DNA of 64,000 nucleotides from Gordius sp. MW1 (lineage: Eukaryota > Nematomorpha > Gordioida > Gordea > Gordiidae), in the NCBI GenBank assembly GCA_964036665.1, contig OZ038526.1, forward strand, positions 124,001 to 188,000. The letters run 5' to 3'. The notes under the pieces were generated by a model. The model had not been told where the DNA came from. It was given only the letters and a program-made list of their open reading frames with translations, and made no database searches. Positions 25,372-40,180 of the stretch are shown in pieces (the first letter of the stretch is position 1; each line of letters starts with the position of its first letter). The position numbers and the translations under genes are program-made.

Positions 25372-26231
25372 CCGTCTGTGGGATTTTCAACACGATAAAG
25401 AAGAAGAAGAAGCGTGAGTGGGCGTGAATTTTTTTTTAATACCACCGTGAGTGGGCGGGCCGTGAATAAAAATTTGGGCCCGCGCCCAACATGCATACAT
25501 AAACACATTGCATACATACATAAATACATTACATGGCCGTGAATAAAAATTTGGGCCCGCGCCCAACATGCATACATACATACATAAACACATTGCATAC
25601 ATACATAAATACATTACATACGTACATACATACCTTAGTACATACATACATACATTGCATACATAAATACATTGCAACATACATAAATACATTGTATACA
25701 TACATATATATGTAGAAGATAGCTATATATAAGGATATTTTGCATATCTAATTCATGGTGGCTAAGAATGATTGTGCCAAATTTATTTTATGGATCTTTA
25801 AATGTGGTATACACAAATAAATAAATCATTATTTTTACATTTTACACATAATTTTACTTTTATTATTCGTCTTCATCATATTTCGAAGCTATATGAAGTC
25901 TTAAGTTCAATCTTTTATACCGCCATCTATTATTTGTTTTAATTTAGATTTTTTTTAAGTTAATAATTTTTGATTATAAAGAGAATTACATATTTTTTGT
26001 TGAAATTTGCCGATGTATATCTGAAACCATGGTTGTAAGTACTAAATCTTTGATTGAAAAATATGGCCAAAATTATGATGTATTGTAAATTCTAAGATTC
26101 ATTGGAGGAAACTAAAAAAACAATGAATAAATGCGTTGTCATAAAATTAAAAATTATGTGAAATTGAACGTATGTTTTACCCAGTAGCGTAGTGAGGGGG
26201 GGGGATTTATAGATAAACAGAGAAATATTAA
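25372..26231 (+). repeat. spacer copy 8 (860 bp, G9), L lineage
   Basis: Full copy. Followed by an L start carrying AATTGCTAG near 26338, a mark shared only with the array after copy 11. Confidence 0.93.
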
Positions 26232-27187
26232 AAATTTAGACAGAAATTTATCTAATATCCACAAATTTAGACAGAAATTTATAGAATATCCACAAATTTA
26301 GAGAGAAATTTCTAAAGAATCAAAATATTTAGACAGAAATTGCTAGAATATCCACAAATTTAGACAAAAATTTAAAAATAATCAAAAAATTTAGACAGAA
26401 ATTTATCGAATATCCACAAATTTAGACAGAATTTATAGAATATCCACAAATTTAGAGAGAAATTTATAGAATATCCACAAATTTAGACAGAACTTTATCG
26501 AATATCCACAAATTTCGACAGAAATTTATAGAATATCCACAAATTTAGACAAAAATTTAAAAATAAAAAAATTTAGACAGAAATTTATCGAATATCCACA
26601 AATTTAGACAGAAATTTATCGAATATCCACAAATTTAGACAGAAATTTATAGAATATTGTCAAATTTAGAGAGAAATTTATAAAGAATCAAAAAATTTAG
26701 ACAGAAATTTATAGAATATCCACAAATTTAGACAAAAATTAAAAATAATCAAAAAATTTATACAGAAATTTATAAAAAAACCACAAATTTAGAGAGAAAT
26801 TTATAGAATATCCACAAATTTAGAGAGAAATTTAAAAATAATCAAAAAAATTTAGACAGGAATTTATCGAATATCCACAAAGTTAGACAGAAATTTATCG
26901 AATATCCACAAATTTAGACAGAAATTTATAGAATATCCACAAATTTAGAGAGAAATTTATAAAGAATCAAAAAATTTAGACAGAAATTTATAGAATATCC
27001 ACAAATTTAGACAAAAATTTAAAAATAATCAACAAATTTAGACAGAAATTTATCGAATATCCACAAATTTAGACAGAAATTTATAGAATATCCACAAATT
27101 TAGAGAGAAATTTATAGAATATCCACAAATTTAGACAAAAATTTAAAAATAATCAAAAAATTTAGACAGAAATTTATCGAATATCAA
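26232..27187 (+). repeat. satellite block, deleted L type (956 bp)
   Basis: Shortest block. The left part is L type (AATTGCTAG, 3-bp deletion near 26565, GACAGGAATTTATCG near 26855), then it jumps near 27125 to the final two monomers before the spacer. It lacks the TTTTC, GAGAGAAATAAAG, ACACAAAAATAT and CCACCAATTT flank found left of every other complete spacer. About 5 kb is missing relative to complete L blocks. The spacer itself is intact. Confidence 0.87.
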
Positions 27188-28046
27188 CCGTCTGTGGGAT
27201 TTTCAACACGATAAAGAAGAAGAAGAAGCGTGAGTGGGCGTGAATTTTTTTTTAATACCACCGTGAGTGGGCGGGCCGTGAATAAAAATTTGGGCCCGCG
27301 CCCAACATGCATACATAAACACATTGCATACATACATAAATACATTACATGGCCGTTAATAAAAATTTGGGCCCGCGCCCAACATGCATACATACATACA
27401 TAAACACATTGCATACATACATAAATACATTACATACGTACATACATACCTTAGTACATACATACATACATTGCATACATAAATACATTGCAACATACAT
27501 AAATACATTGTATACATACATATATATGTAGAAGATAGCTATATATAAGGATATTTTGCATATCTAATTCATGGTGGCTAAGAATGATTGTGCCAAATTT
27601 ATTTTATGGATCTTTAAATGTGGTATACACAAATAAATAAATCATTATTTTTACATTTTACACATAATTTTACTTTTATTATTCGTCTTCATCATATTTC
27701 GAAGCTATATGAAGTCTTAAGTTCAATCTTTTATACCGCCATCTATTATTTGTTTTAATTTAGATTTTTTTTAAGTTAATAATTTTTGATTATAAAGAGA
27801 ATTACATATTTTTTGTTGAAATTTGCCGATGTATATCTGAAACCATGGTTGTAAGTACTAAATCTTTGATTGAAAAATATGGCCAAAATTATGATGTATT
27901 GTAAATTCTAAGATTCATTGGAGGAAACTAAAAAAACAATGAATAAATGCGTTGTCATAAAATTAAAAATTATGTGAAATTGAACGTATGTTTTACCCAG
28001 TAGCGTAGTGAGGGGGGGGATTTATAGATAAACAGAGAAATATTAA
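27188..28046 (+). repeat. spacer copy 9 (859 bp, G8), S lineage
   Basis: Full copy with the GGCCGTTAAT variant (27351). It is intact although its usual 350-bp left flank is missing, so that flank is not needed for the spacer to be maintained. Confidence 0.93.
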
Positions 28047-30595
28047 AAATTTAGACAGAAATTTATCTAATATCCACAAATTTAGACAGAAATTTATAGA
28101 ATATCCACAAATTTAGAGAGAAATTTCTAAAGAATCAAAATATTTAGACAGAAATTTATAGAATATCCACAAATTTAGACAAAAATTTAAAAATAATCAA
28201 AAAATTTAGACAGAAATTTATCGAATATCCACAAATTTAGACAGAAATTTATAGAATATCCACAAATTTAGAGAGAAATTTATAAAATCAAAAAATTTAG
28301 ACAGAAATTTATAGAATATCCACAAATTTAGAGAGAAATTTATAAAGAATCAAAAAATTTAGACAGAAATTTATAGAATATCCACAAATTTAGACAGAAA
28401 TTTACAAAGAATCAAACAATTTAGAAAGAAATTTATAGAATATCCACAAATTTAGACAAAAATTTAAAAATAATCAAAAAATTTAGACAGAAATTTATCG
28501 AATATCCACAAATTTAGACAGAATTTATAGAATATCCACAAATTTAGAGAGAAATTTATAGAATATCCACAAATTTAGACAGAACTTTATCGAATATCCA
28601 CAAATTTCGACAGAAATTTATAGAATTTCCACAAATTTAGACAAAAATTTAAAAATAATCAAAAAATTTAGACAGAAATTTATCGAATATCCACAAATTT
28701 AGACAGAATTTATAGAATATCCACAAATTTAGAGAGAAATTTATAGAATATCCACAAATTTAGACAGAACTTTATCGAATATCCACAAATTTAGACAGAA
28801 ATTTATAGAATATCCACAAATTTAGACAGAAATTTATAGAATATCCACAAATTTAGAGAGAAATTTATAAAGAATCAAAAAATTTAGACAGAAATTTATA
28901 GAATATCCACAAATTTAGACAGAAATTTACAAAGAATCAAAAAATTTAGACAAAAATTTATAGAATATCCACAAATTTAGACAAAAATTTAAAAATAATC
29001 AAAAAATTTAGACAGAAATTTATCGAATATCCACAAATTTAGACAGAATTTATAGAATATCCACAAATTTAGAGAGAAATTTATAGAATATCCACAAATT
29101 TAGACAGAACTTTATCGAATATCCACAAATTTCGACAGAAATTTATAGAATATCCACAAATTTAGACAAAAATTTAAAAATAATCAAAAAATTTAGACAG
29201 AAATTTATCGAATATCCACAAATTTAGACAGAAATTTATCGAATATCCACAAATTTAGACAGAAATTTATAGAATATTGTCAAATTTAGAGAGAAATTTA
29301 TAAAGAATCAAAAAATTTAGACAGAAATTTATAGAATATCCACAAATTTAGACAAAAATTAAAAATAATCAAACAATTTATACAGAAATTTATAAAAAAA
29401 CCACAAATTTAGAGAGAAATTTATAGAATATCCACAAATTTAGAGAGAAATTTAAAAATAATCAAAAAAATTTAGACAGGAATTTATCGAATATCCACAA
29501 AGTTAGACAGAAATTTATCGAATATCCACAAATTTAGACAGAAATTTATAGAATATCCACAAATTTAGAGAGAAATTTATAAAGAATCAAAAAATTTAGA
29601 CAGAAATTTATAGAATATCCACAAATTTAGACAAAAATTTAAAAATAATCAACAAATTTAAACAGAAATTTATCGAATATCCACAAATTTAGACAGAAAT
29701 TTATAGAATATCCACAACTTTAGAGAGAAATTTATAGAATATCCACAAATTTAGACAAAAATTTAAAAATAATCAAAAAATTTAGACAGAACTTTATCGA
29801 ATATCCACAAATTTAGACAGAAATTTATAGAATATCCACAAATTTAGACAGAAATTTATCGAATATCCACAAATTTAGACAGAAATTTATAGAATATCCA
29901 CAAATTCAGACAGAAATTTATGGAATATCCACAAATTTAGACAGAAATTTATAGAATATTTTCAAATTTAGAGAGAAATAAAGAATCAAAAAATTTAGAC
30001 AGAAAATATACACAAATTTAGACAAAAATTAAAAATAATCAAAAAATTTAGACAGAAATTTATAGAATATCCACAAATTTAGAGAGAAATTTATAGAATA
30101 TCCACAAATTTAGACAGAACTTTATCGAATATCCACAAATTTCGACAGAAATTTATAGAATATCCACAAATTTAGACAAAAATTTAAAAATAATCAAAAA
30201 ATTTAGACAGAAATTTATCGAATATCCACAAATTTAGACAGAAATTTATCGAATATCCACAAATTTAGACAGAAATTTATAGAATATTTTCAAATTTAGA
30301 GAGAAATAAAGAATCAAAAAATTTAGACAGAAATTTATAGAATATACACAAATTTAGACAAAAATTAAAAATAATCAAAAAATTTAGACAGAAATTTATA
30401 GAATATCCACAAATTTACACAAAAATATAAAAATAATCAAAAAATTTAGACAGAAATTTATAGAATATCCACCAATTTAGACAAAAATTTAAAAATAATC
30501 AAAAAATTTAGACAGAAATTTATCGAATATCAACAAATTTAGACAAAAATTTAAAAATAATCAAAAAATTTAGACAGAAATTTATCGAATATCAA
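28047..30595 (+). repeat. satellite block, S/L chimera (2549 bp), second copy
   Basis: Same length and landmark order as 20146-22694: S-type left third (TTTATAAAATC near 28282, GAATTTCCAC near 28625), then L-type sequence, then the right end with GACAGAAAATATACAC. Repeating the same novel junction shows it arose once and was then copied. Confidence 0.88.
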
Positions 30596-31454
30596 CCGTC
30601 TGTGGGATTTTCAACACGATAAAGAAGAAGAAGAAGCGTGAGTGGGCGTGAATTTTTTTTTAATACCACCGTGAGTGGGCGGGCCGTGAATAAAAATTTG
30701 GGCCCGCGCCCAACATGCATACATAAACACATTGCATACATACATAAATACATTACATGGCCGTGAATAAAAATTTGGGCCCGCGCCCAACATGCATACA
30801 TACATACATAAACACATTGCATACATACATAAATACATTACATACGTACATACATACCTTAGTACATACATACATACATTGCATACATAAATACATTGCA
30901 ACATACATAAATACATTGTATACATACATATATATGTAGAAGATAGCTATATATAAGGATATTTTGCATATCTAATTCATGGTGGCTAAGAATGATTGTG
31001 CCAAATTTATTTTATGGATCTTTAAATGTGGTATACACAAATAAATAAATCATTATTTTTACATTTTACACATAATTTTACTTTTATTATTCGTCTTCAT
31101 CATATTTCGAAGCTATATGAAGTCTTAAGTTCAATCTTTTATACCGCCATCTATTATTTGTTTTAATTTAGATTTTTTTTAAGTTAATAATTTTTGATTA
31201 TAAAGAGAATTACATATTTTTTGTTGAAATTTGCCGATGTATATCTGAAACCATGGTTGTAAGTACTAAATCTTTGATTGAAAAATATGGCCAAAATTAT
31301 GATGTATTGTAAATTCTAAGATTCATTGGAGGAAACTAAAAAAACAATGAATAAATGCGTTGTCATAAAATTAAAAATTATGTGAAATTGAACGTATGTT
31401 TTACCCAGTAGCGTAGTGAGGGGGGGGATTTATAGATAAACAGAGAAATATTAA
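30596..31454 (+). repeat. spacer copy 10 (859 bp, G8), S lineage
   Basis: Full copy with the common GGCCGTGAAT form. Opens the first S+L dimer. Confidence 0.93.
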
Positions 31455-33241
31455 AAATTTAGACAGAAATTTATCTAATATCCACAAATTTAGACAGAAA
31501 TTTATAGAATATCCACAAATTTAGAGAGAAATTTCTAAAGAATCAAAATATTTAGACAGAAATTTATAGAATATCCACAAATTTAGACAAAAATTTAAAA
31601 ATAATCAAAAAATTTAGACAGAAATTTATCGAATATCCACAAATTTAGACAGAAATTTATAGAATATCCACAAATTTAGAGAGAAATTTATAAAATCAAA
31701 AAATTTAGACAGAAATTTATAGAATATCCACAAATTTAGAGAGAAATTTATAAAGAATCAAAAAATTTAGACAGAAATTTATAGAATATCCACAAATTTA
31801 GACAGAAATTTACAAAGAATCAAACAATTTAGAAAGAAATTTATAGAATATCCACAAATTTAGACAAAAATTTAAAAATAATCAAAAAATTTAGACAGAA
31901 ATTTATCGAATATCCACAAATTTAGACAGAATTTATAGAATATCCACAAATTTAGAGAGAAATTTATAGAATATCCACAAATTTAGACAGAACTTTATCG
32001 AATATCCACAAATTTCGACAGAAATTTATAGAATTTCCACAAATTTAGACAAAAATTTAAAAATAATCAAAAAATTTAGACAGAAATTTATCGAATATCC
32101 ACAAATTTAGACAGAAATTTATCGAATATCCACAAATTTAGACAGAAATTTATAGAATATTGTCAAATTTAGAGAGAAATTTATAAAGAATCAAAAAATT
32201 TAGACAGAAATTTATAGAATATCCACAAATTTAGACAAAATTAAAAATAATCAAAAAATTTAGACAGAAATTTATAAAAAAAACCACAAATTTAGAGAGA
32301 AATTTATAGAATATCCACAAATTTAGAGAGAAATTTAAAAATAATCAAAAAAATTTAGACAGAAATTTATCGAATATCCACAAAGTTAGACAGAAATTTA
32401 TCGAATATCCACAAATTTAGACAGAAATTTATAGAATATCCACAAATTTAGAGAGAAATTTATAAAGAATCAAAAAATTTAGACAGAAATTTATAGAATA
32501 CACAAATTTAGACAAAAATTTAAAAATAATCAACAAATTTAGACAGAAATTTATCGAATATCCACAAATTTAGACAGAAATTTATAGAATATCCACAAAT
32601 TTAGAGAGAAATTTATAGAATATCCACAAATTTAGAGAGAAATTTAAAAATAATCAAAAAATTTAGACAGAAATTTATCGAATATCCACAAATTTAAACA
32701 GAAATTTATAGAATATCCACAAATTTAGAGAGAAATTTATAGAATATCCACAAATTTAGACAGAACTTTATCGAATATCCACAAATTTAGACAGAAATTT
32801 ATAGAATATCCACAAATTTAGACAGAAATTTATAGAATATCCACAAATTTAGACAAAAATTTAAAAATAATCAAAAAATTCAGACAAAAATTTATGGAAT
32901 ATCCACAAATTTAGACAGAAATTTATAGAATATTTTCAAATTTAGAGAGAAATAAAGAATCAAAAAATTTAGACAGAAATTTATAGAATATACACAAATT
33001 TAGACAAAAATTAAAAATAATCAAAAAATTTAGACAGAAATTTATAGAATATCCACAAATTTACACAAAAATATAAAAATAATCAAAAAATTTAGACAGA
33101 AATTTATAGAATATCCACCAATTTAGACAAAAATTTAAAAATAATCAAAAAATTTAGACAGAAATTTATCGAATATCAACAAATTTAGACAAAAATTTAA
33201 AAATAATCAAAAAATTTAGACAGAAATTTATCGAATATCAA
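31455..33241 (+). repeat. satellite block, S type (1787 bp)
   Basis: Canonical S landmarks and length: TTTATAAAATC near 31692, GAATTTCCAC near 32033, ATTCAGACAAAAAT 364 bp before the spacer. Confidence 0.92.
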
Positions 33242-34101
33242 CCGTCTGTGGGATTTTCAACACGATAAAGAAGAAGAAGAAGCGTGAGTGGGCGTGAATT
33301 TTTTTTTAATACCACCGTGAGTGGGCGGGCCGTGAATAAAAATTTGGGCCCGCGCCCAACATGCATACATAAACACATTGCATACATACATAAATACATT
33401 ACATGGCCGTGAATAAAAATTTGGGCCCGCGCCCAACATGCATACATACATACATAAACACATTGCATACATACATAAATACATTACATACGTACATACA
33501 TACCTTAGTACATACATACATACAATGCATACATAAATACATTGCAACATACATAAATACATTGTATACATACATATATATGTAGAAGATAGCTATATAT
33601 AAGGATATTTTGCATATCTAATTCATGGTGGCTAAGAATGATTGTGCCAAATTTATTTTATGGATCTTTAAATGTGGTATACACAAATAAATAAATCATT
33701 ATTTTTACATTTTACACATAATTTTACTTTTATTATTCGTCTTCATCATATTTCGAAGCTATATGAAGTCTTAAGTTCAATCTTTTATACCGCCATCTAT
33801 TATTTGTTTTAATTTAGATTTTTTTTAAGTTAATAATTTTTGATTATAAAGAGAATTACATATTTTTTGTTGAAATTTGCCGATGTATATCTGAAACCAT
33901 GGTTGTAAGTACTAAATCTTTGATTGAAAAATATGGCCAAAATTATGATGTATTGTAAATTCTAAGATTCATTGGAGGAAACTAAAAAAACAATGAATAA
34001 ATGCGTTGTCATAAAATTAAAAATTATGTGAAATTGAACGTATGTTTTACCCAGTAGCGTAGTGAGGGGGGGGGATTTATAGATAAACAGAGAAATATTA
34101 A
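33242..34101 (+). repeat. spacer copy 11 (860 bp, G9), L lineage
   Basis: Full copy. T-to-A at 33535 (TACAATGCAT) is shared only with copy 13. The array beyond it carries AATTGCTAG, shared only with copy 8. The two marks point to different closest relatives. Confidence 0.93.
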
Positions 34102-36070
34102 AAATTTAGACAGAAATTTATCTAATATCCACAAATTTAGACAGAAATTTATAGAATATCCACAAATTTAGAGAGAAATTTCTAAAGAATCAAAATATTT
34201 AGACAGAAATTGCTAGAATATCCACAAATTTAGACAAAAATTTAAAAATAATCAAAAAATTTAGACAGAAATTTATCGAATATCCACAAATTTAGACAGA
34301 ATTTATAGAATATCCACAAATTTAGAGAGAAATTTATAGAATATCCACAAATTTAGACAGAACTTTATCGAATATCCACAAATTTCGACAGAAATTTATA
34401 GAATATCCACAAATTTAGACAAAAATTTAAAAATAAAAAAATTTAGACAGAAATTTATCGAATATCCACAAATTTAGACAGAAATTTATCGAATATCCAC
34501 AAATTTAGACAGAAATTTATAGAATATTGTCAAATTTAGAGAGAAATTTATAAAGAATCAAAAAATTTAGACAGAAATTTATAGAATATCCACAAATTTA
34601 GACAAAAATTAAAAATAATCAAAAAATTTATACAGAAATTTATAAAAAAACCACAAATTTAGAGAGAAATTTATAGAATATCCACAAATTTAGAGAGAAA
34701 TTTAAAAATAATCAAAAAAATTTAGACAGGAATTTATCGAATATCCACAAAGTTAGACAGAAATTTATCGAATATCCACAAATTTAGACAGAAATTTATA
34801 GAATATCCACAAATTTAGAGAGAAATTTATAAAGAATCAAAAAATTTAGACAGAAATTTATAGAATATCCACAAATTTAGACAAAAATTTAAAAATAATC
34901 AACAAATTTAGACAGAAATTTATCGAATATCCACAAATTTAGACAGAAATTTATAGAATATCCACAAATTTAGAGAGAAATTTATAGAATATCCACAAAT
35001 TTAGAGAGAAATTTAAAAATAATCAAAAAATTTAGACAGAAATTTATCGAATATCCACAAATTTAGACAGAAATTTATAGAATATCCACAAATTTAGAGA
35101 GAAATTTATAGAATATCCACAAATTTAGACAGAACTTTATAGAATATCCACAAATTTAGACAAAAATTTAAAAATAATCAAAAAATTCAGACAGAAATTT
35201 ATGGAATATCCACAAATTTAGACAGAAATTTATCGAATATCCACAAATTTAGACAGAAATTTATAGAATATCCACAAATTTAGACAGAAATTTATAGAAT
35301 ATCCACAAATTTAGACAGAAATTTATAGAATATCCACAAATTTAGAGAGAAATTTATAAAGAATCAAAAAATTTAGATAGAAATTTATAGAATATCCACA
35401 AATTTAGACAGAAATTTACAAAGAATCAAAAAATTTAGACAAAAATTTATAGAATATCCACAAATTTAGACAAAAATTTAAAAATAATCAAAAAATTTAG
35501 ACAGAAATTTATCGAATATCCACAAATTTAGACAGAATTTATAGAATATCCACAAATTTAGAGAGAAATTTATAGAATATCCACAAATTTAGACAGAACT
35601 TTATCGAATATCCACAAATTTCGACAGAAATTTATAGAATATCCACAAATTTAGACAAAAATTTAAAAATAATCAAAAAATTTAGACAGAAATTTATCGA
35701 ATATCCACAAATTTAGACAGAAATTTATCGAATATCCACAAATTTAGACAGAAATTTATAGAATATTGTCAAATTTAGAGAGAAATTTATAAAGAATCAA
35801 AAAATTTAGACAGAAATTTATAGAATATCCACAAATTTAGACAAAAATTAAAAATAATCAAACAATTTATACAGAAATTTATAAAAAAACCACAAATTTA
35901 GAGAGAAATTTATAGAATATCCACAAATTTAGAGAGAAATTTAAAAATAATCAAAAAAATTTAGACAGGAATTTATCGAATATCCACAAAGTTAGACAGA
36001 AATTTATCGAATATCCACAAATTTAGACAGAAATTTATAGAATATCCACAAATTTAGAGAGAAATTTATA

Positions 36071-36255
36071 AAGAATCATAGACAGAAATTTATCGAATAT
36101 CCACAAATTTAGACAGAATTTATAGAATATCCACAAATTTAGAGAGAAATTTATAGAATATCCACAAATTTAGACAGAACTTTATCGAATATCCACAAAT
36201 TTCGACAGAAATTTATAGAATATCCACAAATTTAGACAAAAATTTAAAAATAATC
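36071..36255 (+). repeat. four-monomer insertion with a non-31-bp junction
   Basis: Between AAGAATC (C at 36077) and TAATCAAC (C at 36255) there are 178 bp. The equivalent interval in the L block at 45668-45730 is 62 bp, two monomers. The junction AATCATAGAC lacks 7 bp compared with the normal AATCAAAAAATTTAGAC. The inserted segment carries GACAGAATTTATAG and AATTTCGACAG, marks of the 1239-bp repeat further left, so it is a displaced copy of that region. Confidence 0.85.
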
Positions 36256-39200
36256 AACAAATTTAAACAGAAATTTATCGAATATCCACAAATTTAGACA
36301 GAAATTTATAGAATATCCACAAATTTAGAGAGAAATTTATAGAATATCCACAAATTTAGAGAGAAATTTAAAAATAATCAAAAAATTTAGACAGAAATTT
36401 ATCGAATATCCACAAATTTAGACAGAAATTTATAGAATATCCACAAATTTAGAGAGAAATTTATAGAATATCCACAAATTTAGACAGAACTTTATAGAAT
36501 ATCCACAAATTTAGACAAAAATTTAAAAATAATCAAAAAATTCAGACAGAAATTTATGGAATATCCACAAATTTAGACAGAAATTTATCGAATATCCACA
36601 AATTTAGACAGAAATTTATAGAATATCCACAAATTTAGACAGAAATTTATAGAATATCCACAAATTTAGACAGAAATTTATAGAATATCCACAAATTTAG
36701 ACAAAAATTTAAAAATAATCAAAAAATTCAGACAGAAATTTATGGAATATCCACAAATTTAGACAGAAATTTATAGAATATTCTCAAATTTAGAGAGAAA
36801 TTTATAAAGAATCAAAAAATGTAGACAGAAATTTATAGAATATACACAAATTTAGACAAAAATTAAAAATAATCAAAAAATTTAGACAGAAATTTATAAA
36901 AAAACCACAAATTTAGAGAGAAATTTATAGAATATCCACAAATTTAGATAGAAATTTAAAAATAATCAAAAAAATTTAGACAGAAATTTATCGAATATCC
37001 ACAAAGTTAGACAGAAATTTATCGAATATCCACAAATTTAGACAGAAATTTATAGAATATCCACAAATTTAGAGAGAAATTTATAAAGAATCAAAAAATT
37101 TAGACAGAAATTTATAGAATGTCCACAAATTTAGACAAAAATTTAAAAATAATCAACAAATTTAGACAGAAATTTATCGAATATCCACAAATTTAGACAG
37201 AAATTTATAGAATATCCTCAAATTTAGAGAGAAATTTATAGAATATCCACAAATTTAGACAGAAATTTAAAAATAATCAAAAAATTTAGACAGAAATTTA
37301 TCGAATATCCACAAATTTAGACAGAAATTTATAGAATATCCACAAATTTAGAGAGAAATTTATAGAATATCCACAAATTTAGACAGAACTTTATCGAATA
37401 TCCACAAATTTAGACAGAAATTTATAGAATATCCACAAATTTAGACAGAAATTTATAGAATATCCACAAATTTAGACAAAAATTTAAAAATAATCAAAAA
37501 ATTCAGACAGAAATTTATGGAATATCCACAAATTTAGACAGAAATTTATAGAATATTCTCAAATTTAGAGAGAAATTTATAGAATATCCACAAATTTAGA
37601 CAAAAATTTAAAAATAATCAAAAAATTCAGACAGAAATTTATGGAATATCCACAAATTTAGACAGAAATTTATAGAATATTCTCAAATTTAGAGAGAAAT
37701 TTATAAAGAATCAAAAAATGTAGACAGAAATTTATAGAATATACACAAATTTAGACAAAAATTAAAAATAATCAAAAAATTTAGACAGAAATTTATAAAA
37801 AAACCACAAATTTAGAGAGAAATTTATAGAATATCCACAAATTTAGATAGAAATTTAAAAATAATCAAAAAAATTTAGACAGAAATTTATCGAATATCCA
37901 CAAAGTTAGACAGAAATTTATCGAATATCCACAAATTTAGACAGAAATTTATAGAATATCCACAAATTTAGAGAGAAATTTATAAAGAATCAAAAAATTT
38001 AGACAGAAATTTATAGAATGTCCACAAATTTAGACAAAAATTTAAAAATAATCAACAAATTTAGACAGAAATTTATCGAATATCCACAAATTTAGACAGA
38101 AATTTATAGAATATCCTCAAATTTAGAGAGAAATTTATAGAATATCCACAAATTTAGACAGAAATTTAAAAATAATCAAAAAATTTAGACAGAAATTTAT
38201 CGAATATCCACAAATTTAGACAGAAATTTATAGAATATCCACAAATTTAGAGAGAAATTTATAGAATATCCACAAATTTAGACAGAACTTTATCGAATAT
38301 CCACAAATTTAGACAGAAATTTATAGAATATCCACAAATTTAGACAGAAATTTATAGAATATCCACAAATTTAGACAAAAATTTAAAAATAATCAAAAAA
38401 TTCAGACAGAAATTTATGGAATATCCACAAATTTAGACAGAAATTTATAGAATATTCTCAAATTTAGAGAGAAATTTATAAAGAATCAAAAAATTTAGAC
38501 AGAAATTTATAGAATAAACACAAATTTAGACAAAAATTAAAAATAATCAAAAAATTTAGACAGAAATTTATAGAATATCCACTAATTTAGACAAAAATTT
38601 AAAAATAATCAAAAAATTTAGACAAAAATATATCGAATATCCACAAATTTAGTCAGAAATTTATAGAATATCCACAAATTTAGACAAAAATTTAAAAATA
38701 ATCAAAAAATTTAGACAGAAATTTATCTAACATATACAAATTTAGACAGAAATTTATAGAATATCCACAAATTTATAGAGAAATTTATAAAGAATCAAAA
38801 TATTTAGACAGAAATTTATAGAATATCCACAAATTTAGACAGAAATTTATAGAATATTCTCAAATTTAGAGAGAAATTTATAAAGAATCAAAAAATTTAG
38901 ACAGAAATTTATAGAATATCCACAAATTTATACAAAAATTAAAAATAATCAAAAAATTTAGACATAAATTTATAAAAAAACCACAAATTTAGAGAGAAAT
39001 TTATAGAATATCCACAAATTTAGAGAGAAATTTAAAAATAATCAAAAAAATTTAGACAGAAATTTATCAAATATCCACAAAGTTAGACAGAAATTTATCG
39101 AATATCCACAAATTTAGACAGAAATTTATAGAATATCCACAAATTTAGACAGAAATTTATAAAGAATCAAAAAGTTTAGACAGAAATTTATAGAATATCC

Positions 39201-39538
39201 ACAAATTTAGACAAAAATTTAAAAATAATCAAAAAATTTAGACAGAAATTTATCGAATATCCACAAATTTAGACAGAAATTTATAGAATATCCACAACTT
39301 TAGAGAGAAATTTATAGAATATCCACAAATTTAGACAAAAATTTAAAAATAATCAAAAAATTTAGACAGAACTTTATCGAATATCCACAAATTTAGACAG
39401 AAATTTATAGAATATCCACAAATTTAGACAGAAATTTATAGAATATCCACAAATTTAGACAAAAATTTAAAAATAATCAAAAAATTCAGACAGAAATTTA
39501 TGGAATATCCACAAATTTAGACAGAAATTTATAGAATA

Positions 39539-40180
39539 TTTTCAAATTTAGAGAGAAATAAAGAATCAAAAAATTTAGACAGAAATTTATAGAATATACA
39601 CCAATTTAGACAAAAATTTAAAAATAATCAAAAAATTTAGACAGAAATTTATAGAATATCCACAAATTTACACAAAAATATAAAAATAATCAAAAAATTT
39701 AGACAGAAATTTATAGAATATCCACCAATTTAGACAAAAATTTAAAAATAATCAAAAAATTTAGACAGAAATTTATCAAATATCGACAAATTTAGACAAA
39801 AATTTAAAAATAATCAAAAAATTTAGACAGAAATTTATGGAATATCCACAAATTTAGACAGAAATTTATAGAATATTTTCAAATTTAGAGAGAAATAAAG
39901 AATCAAAAAATTTAGACAGAAATTTATAGAATATACACAAATTTAGACAAAAATTAAAAATAATCAAAAAATTTAGACAGAAATTTATAGAATATCCACA
40001 AATTTACACAAAAATATAAAAATAATCAAAAAATTTAGACAGAAATTTATAGAATATCCACCAATTTAGACAAAAATTTAAAAATAATCAAAAAATTTAG
40101 ACAGAAATTTATCGAATATCAACAAATTTAGACAAAAATTTAAAAATAATCAAAAAATTTAGACAGAAATTTATCGAATA
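39539..40180 (+). repeat. right-end duplication, about 337 bp
   Basis: The pre-spacer flank (TTTTC, GAGAGAAATAAAG, ACACAAAAATAT, CCACCAATTT) occurs twice, 337 bp apart (39539 and 39876). The first ends TATCAAATATCGACAAATTT and the second TATCGAATATCAAC. The same duplication is present before spacers 14, 15 and 17. In the first L block (1578-7114) only the first version is present, directly joined to the spacer. Confidence 0.82.

Larger units (their letters stand above)
27188..33241 (+). repeat. higher-order unit: S/L chimera + S (6054 bp), second copy
   Basis: Units of 3408 and 2646 bp, the partner of 19287-25371. It lacks the single extra monomer of that copy. It is followed by a complete L unit, whereas the first copy is followed by the deleted 956-bp one. 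Confidence 0.82.
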
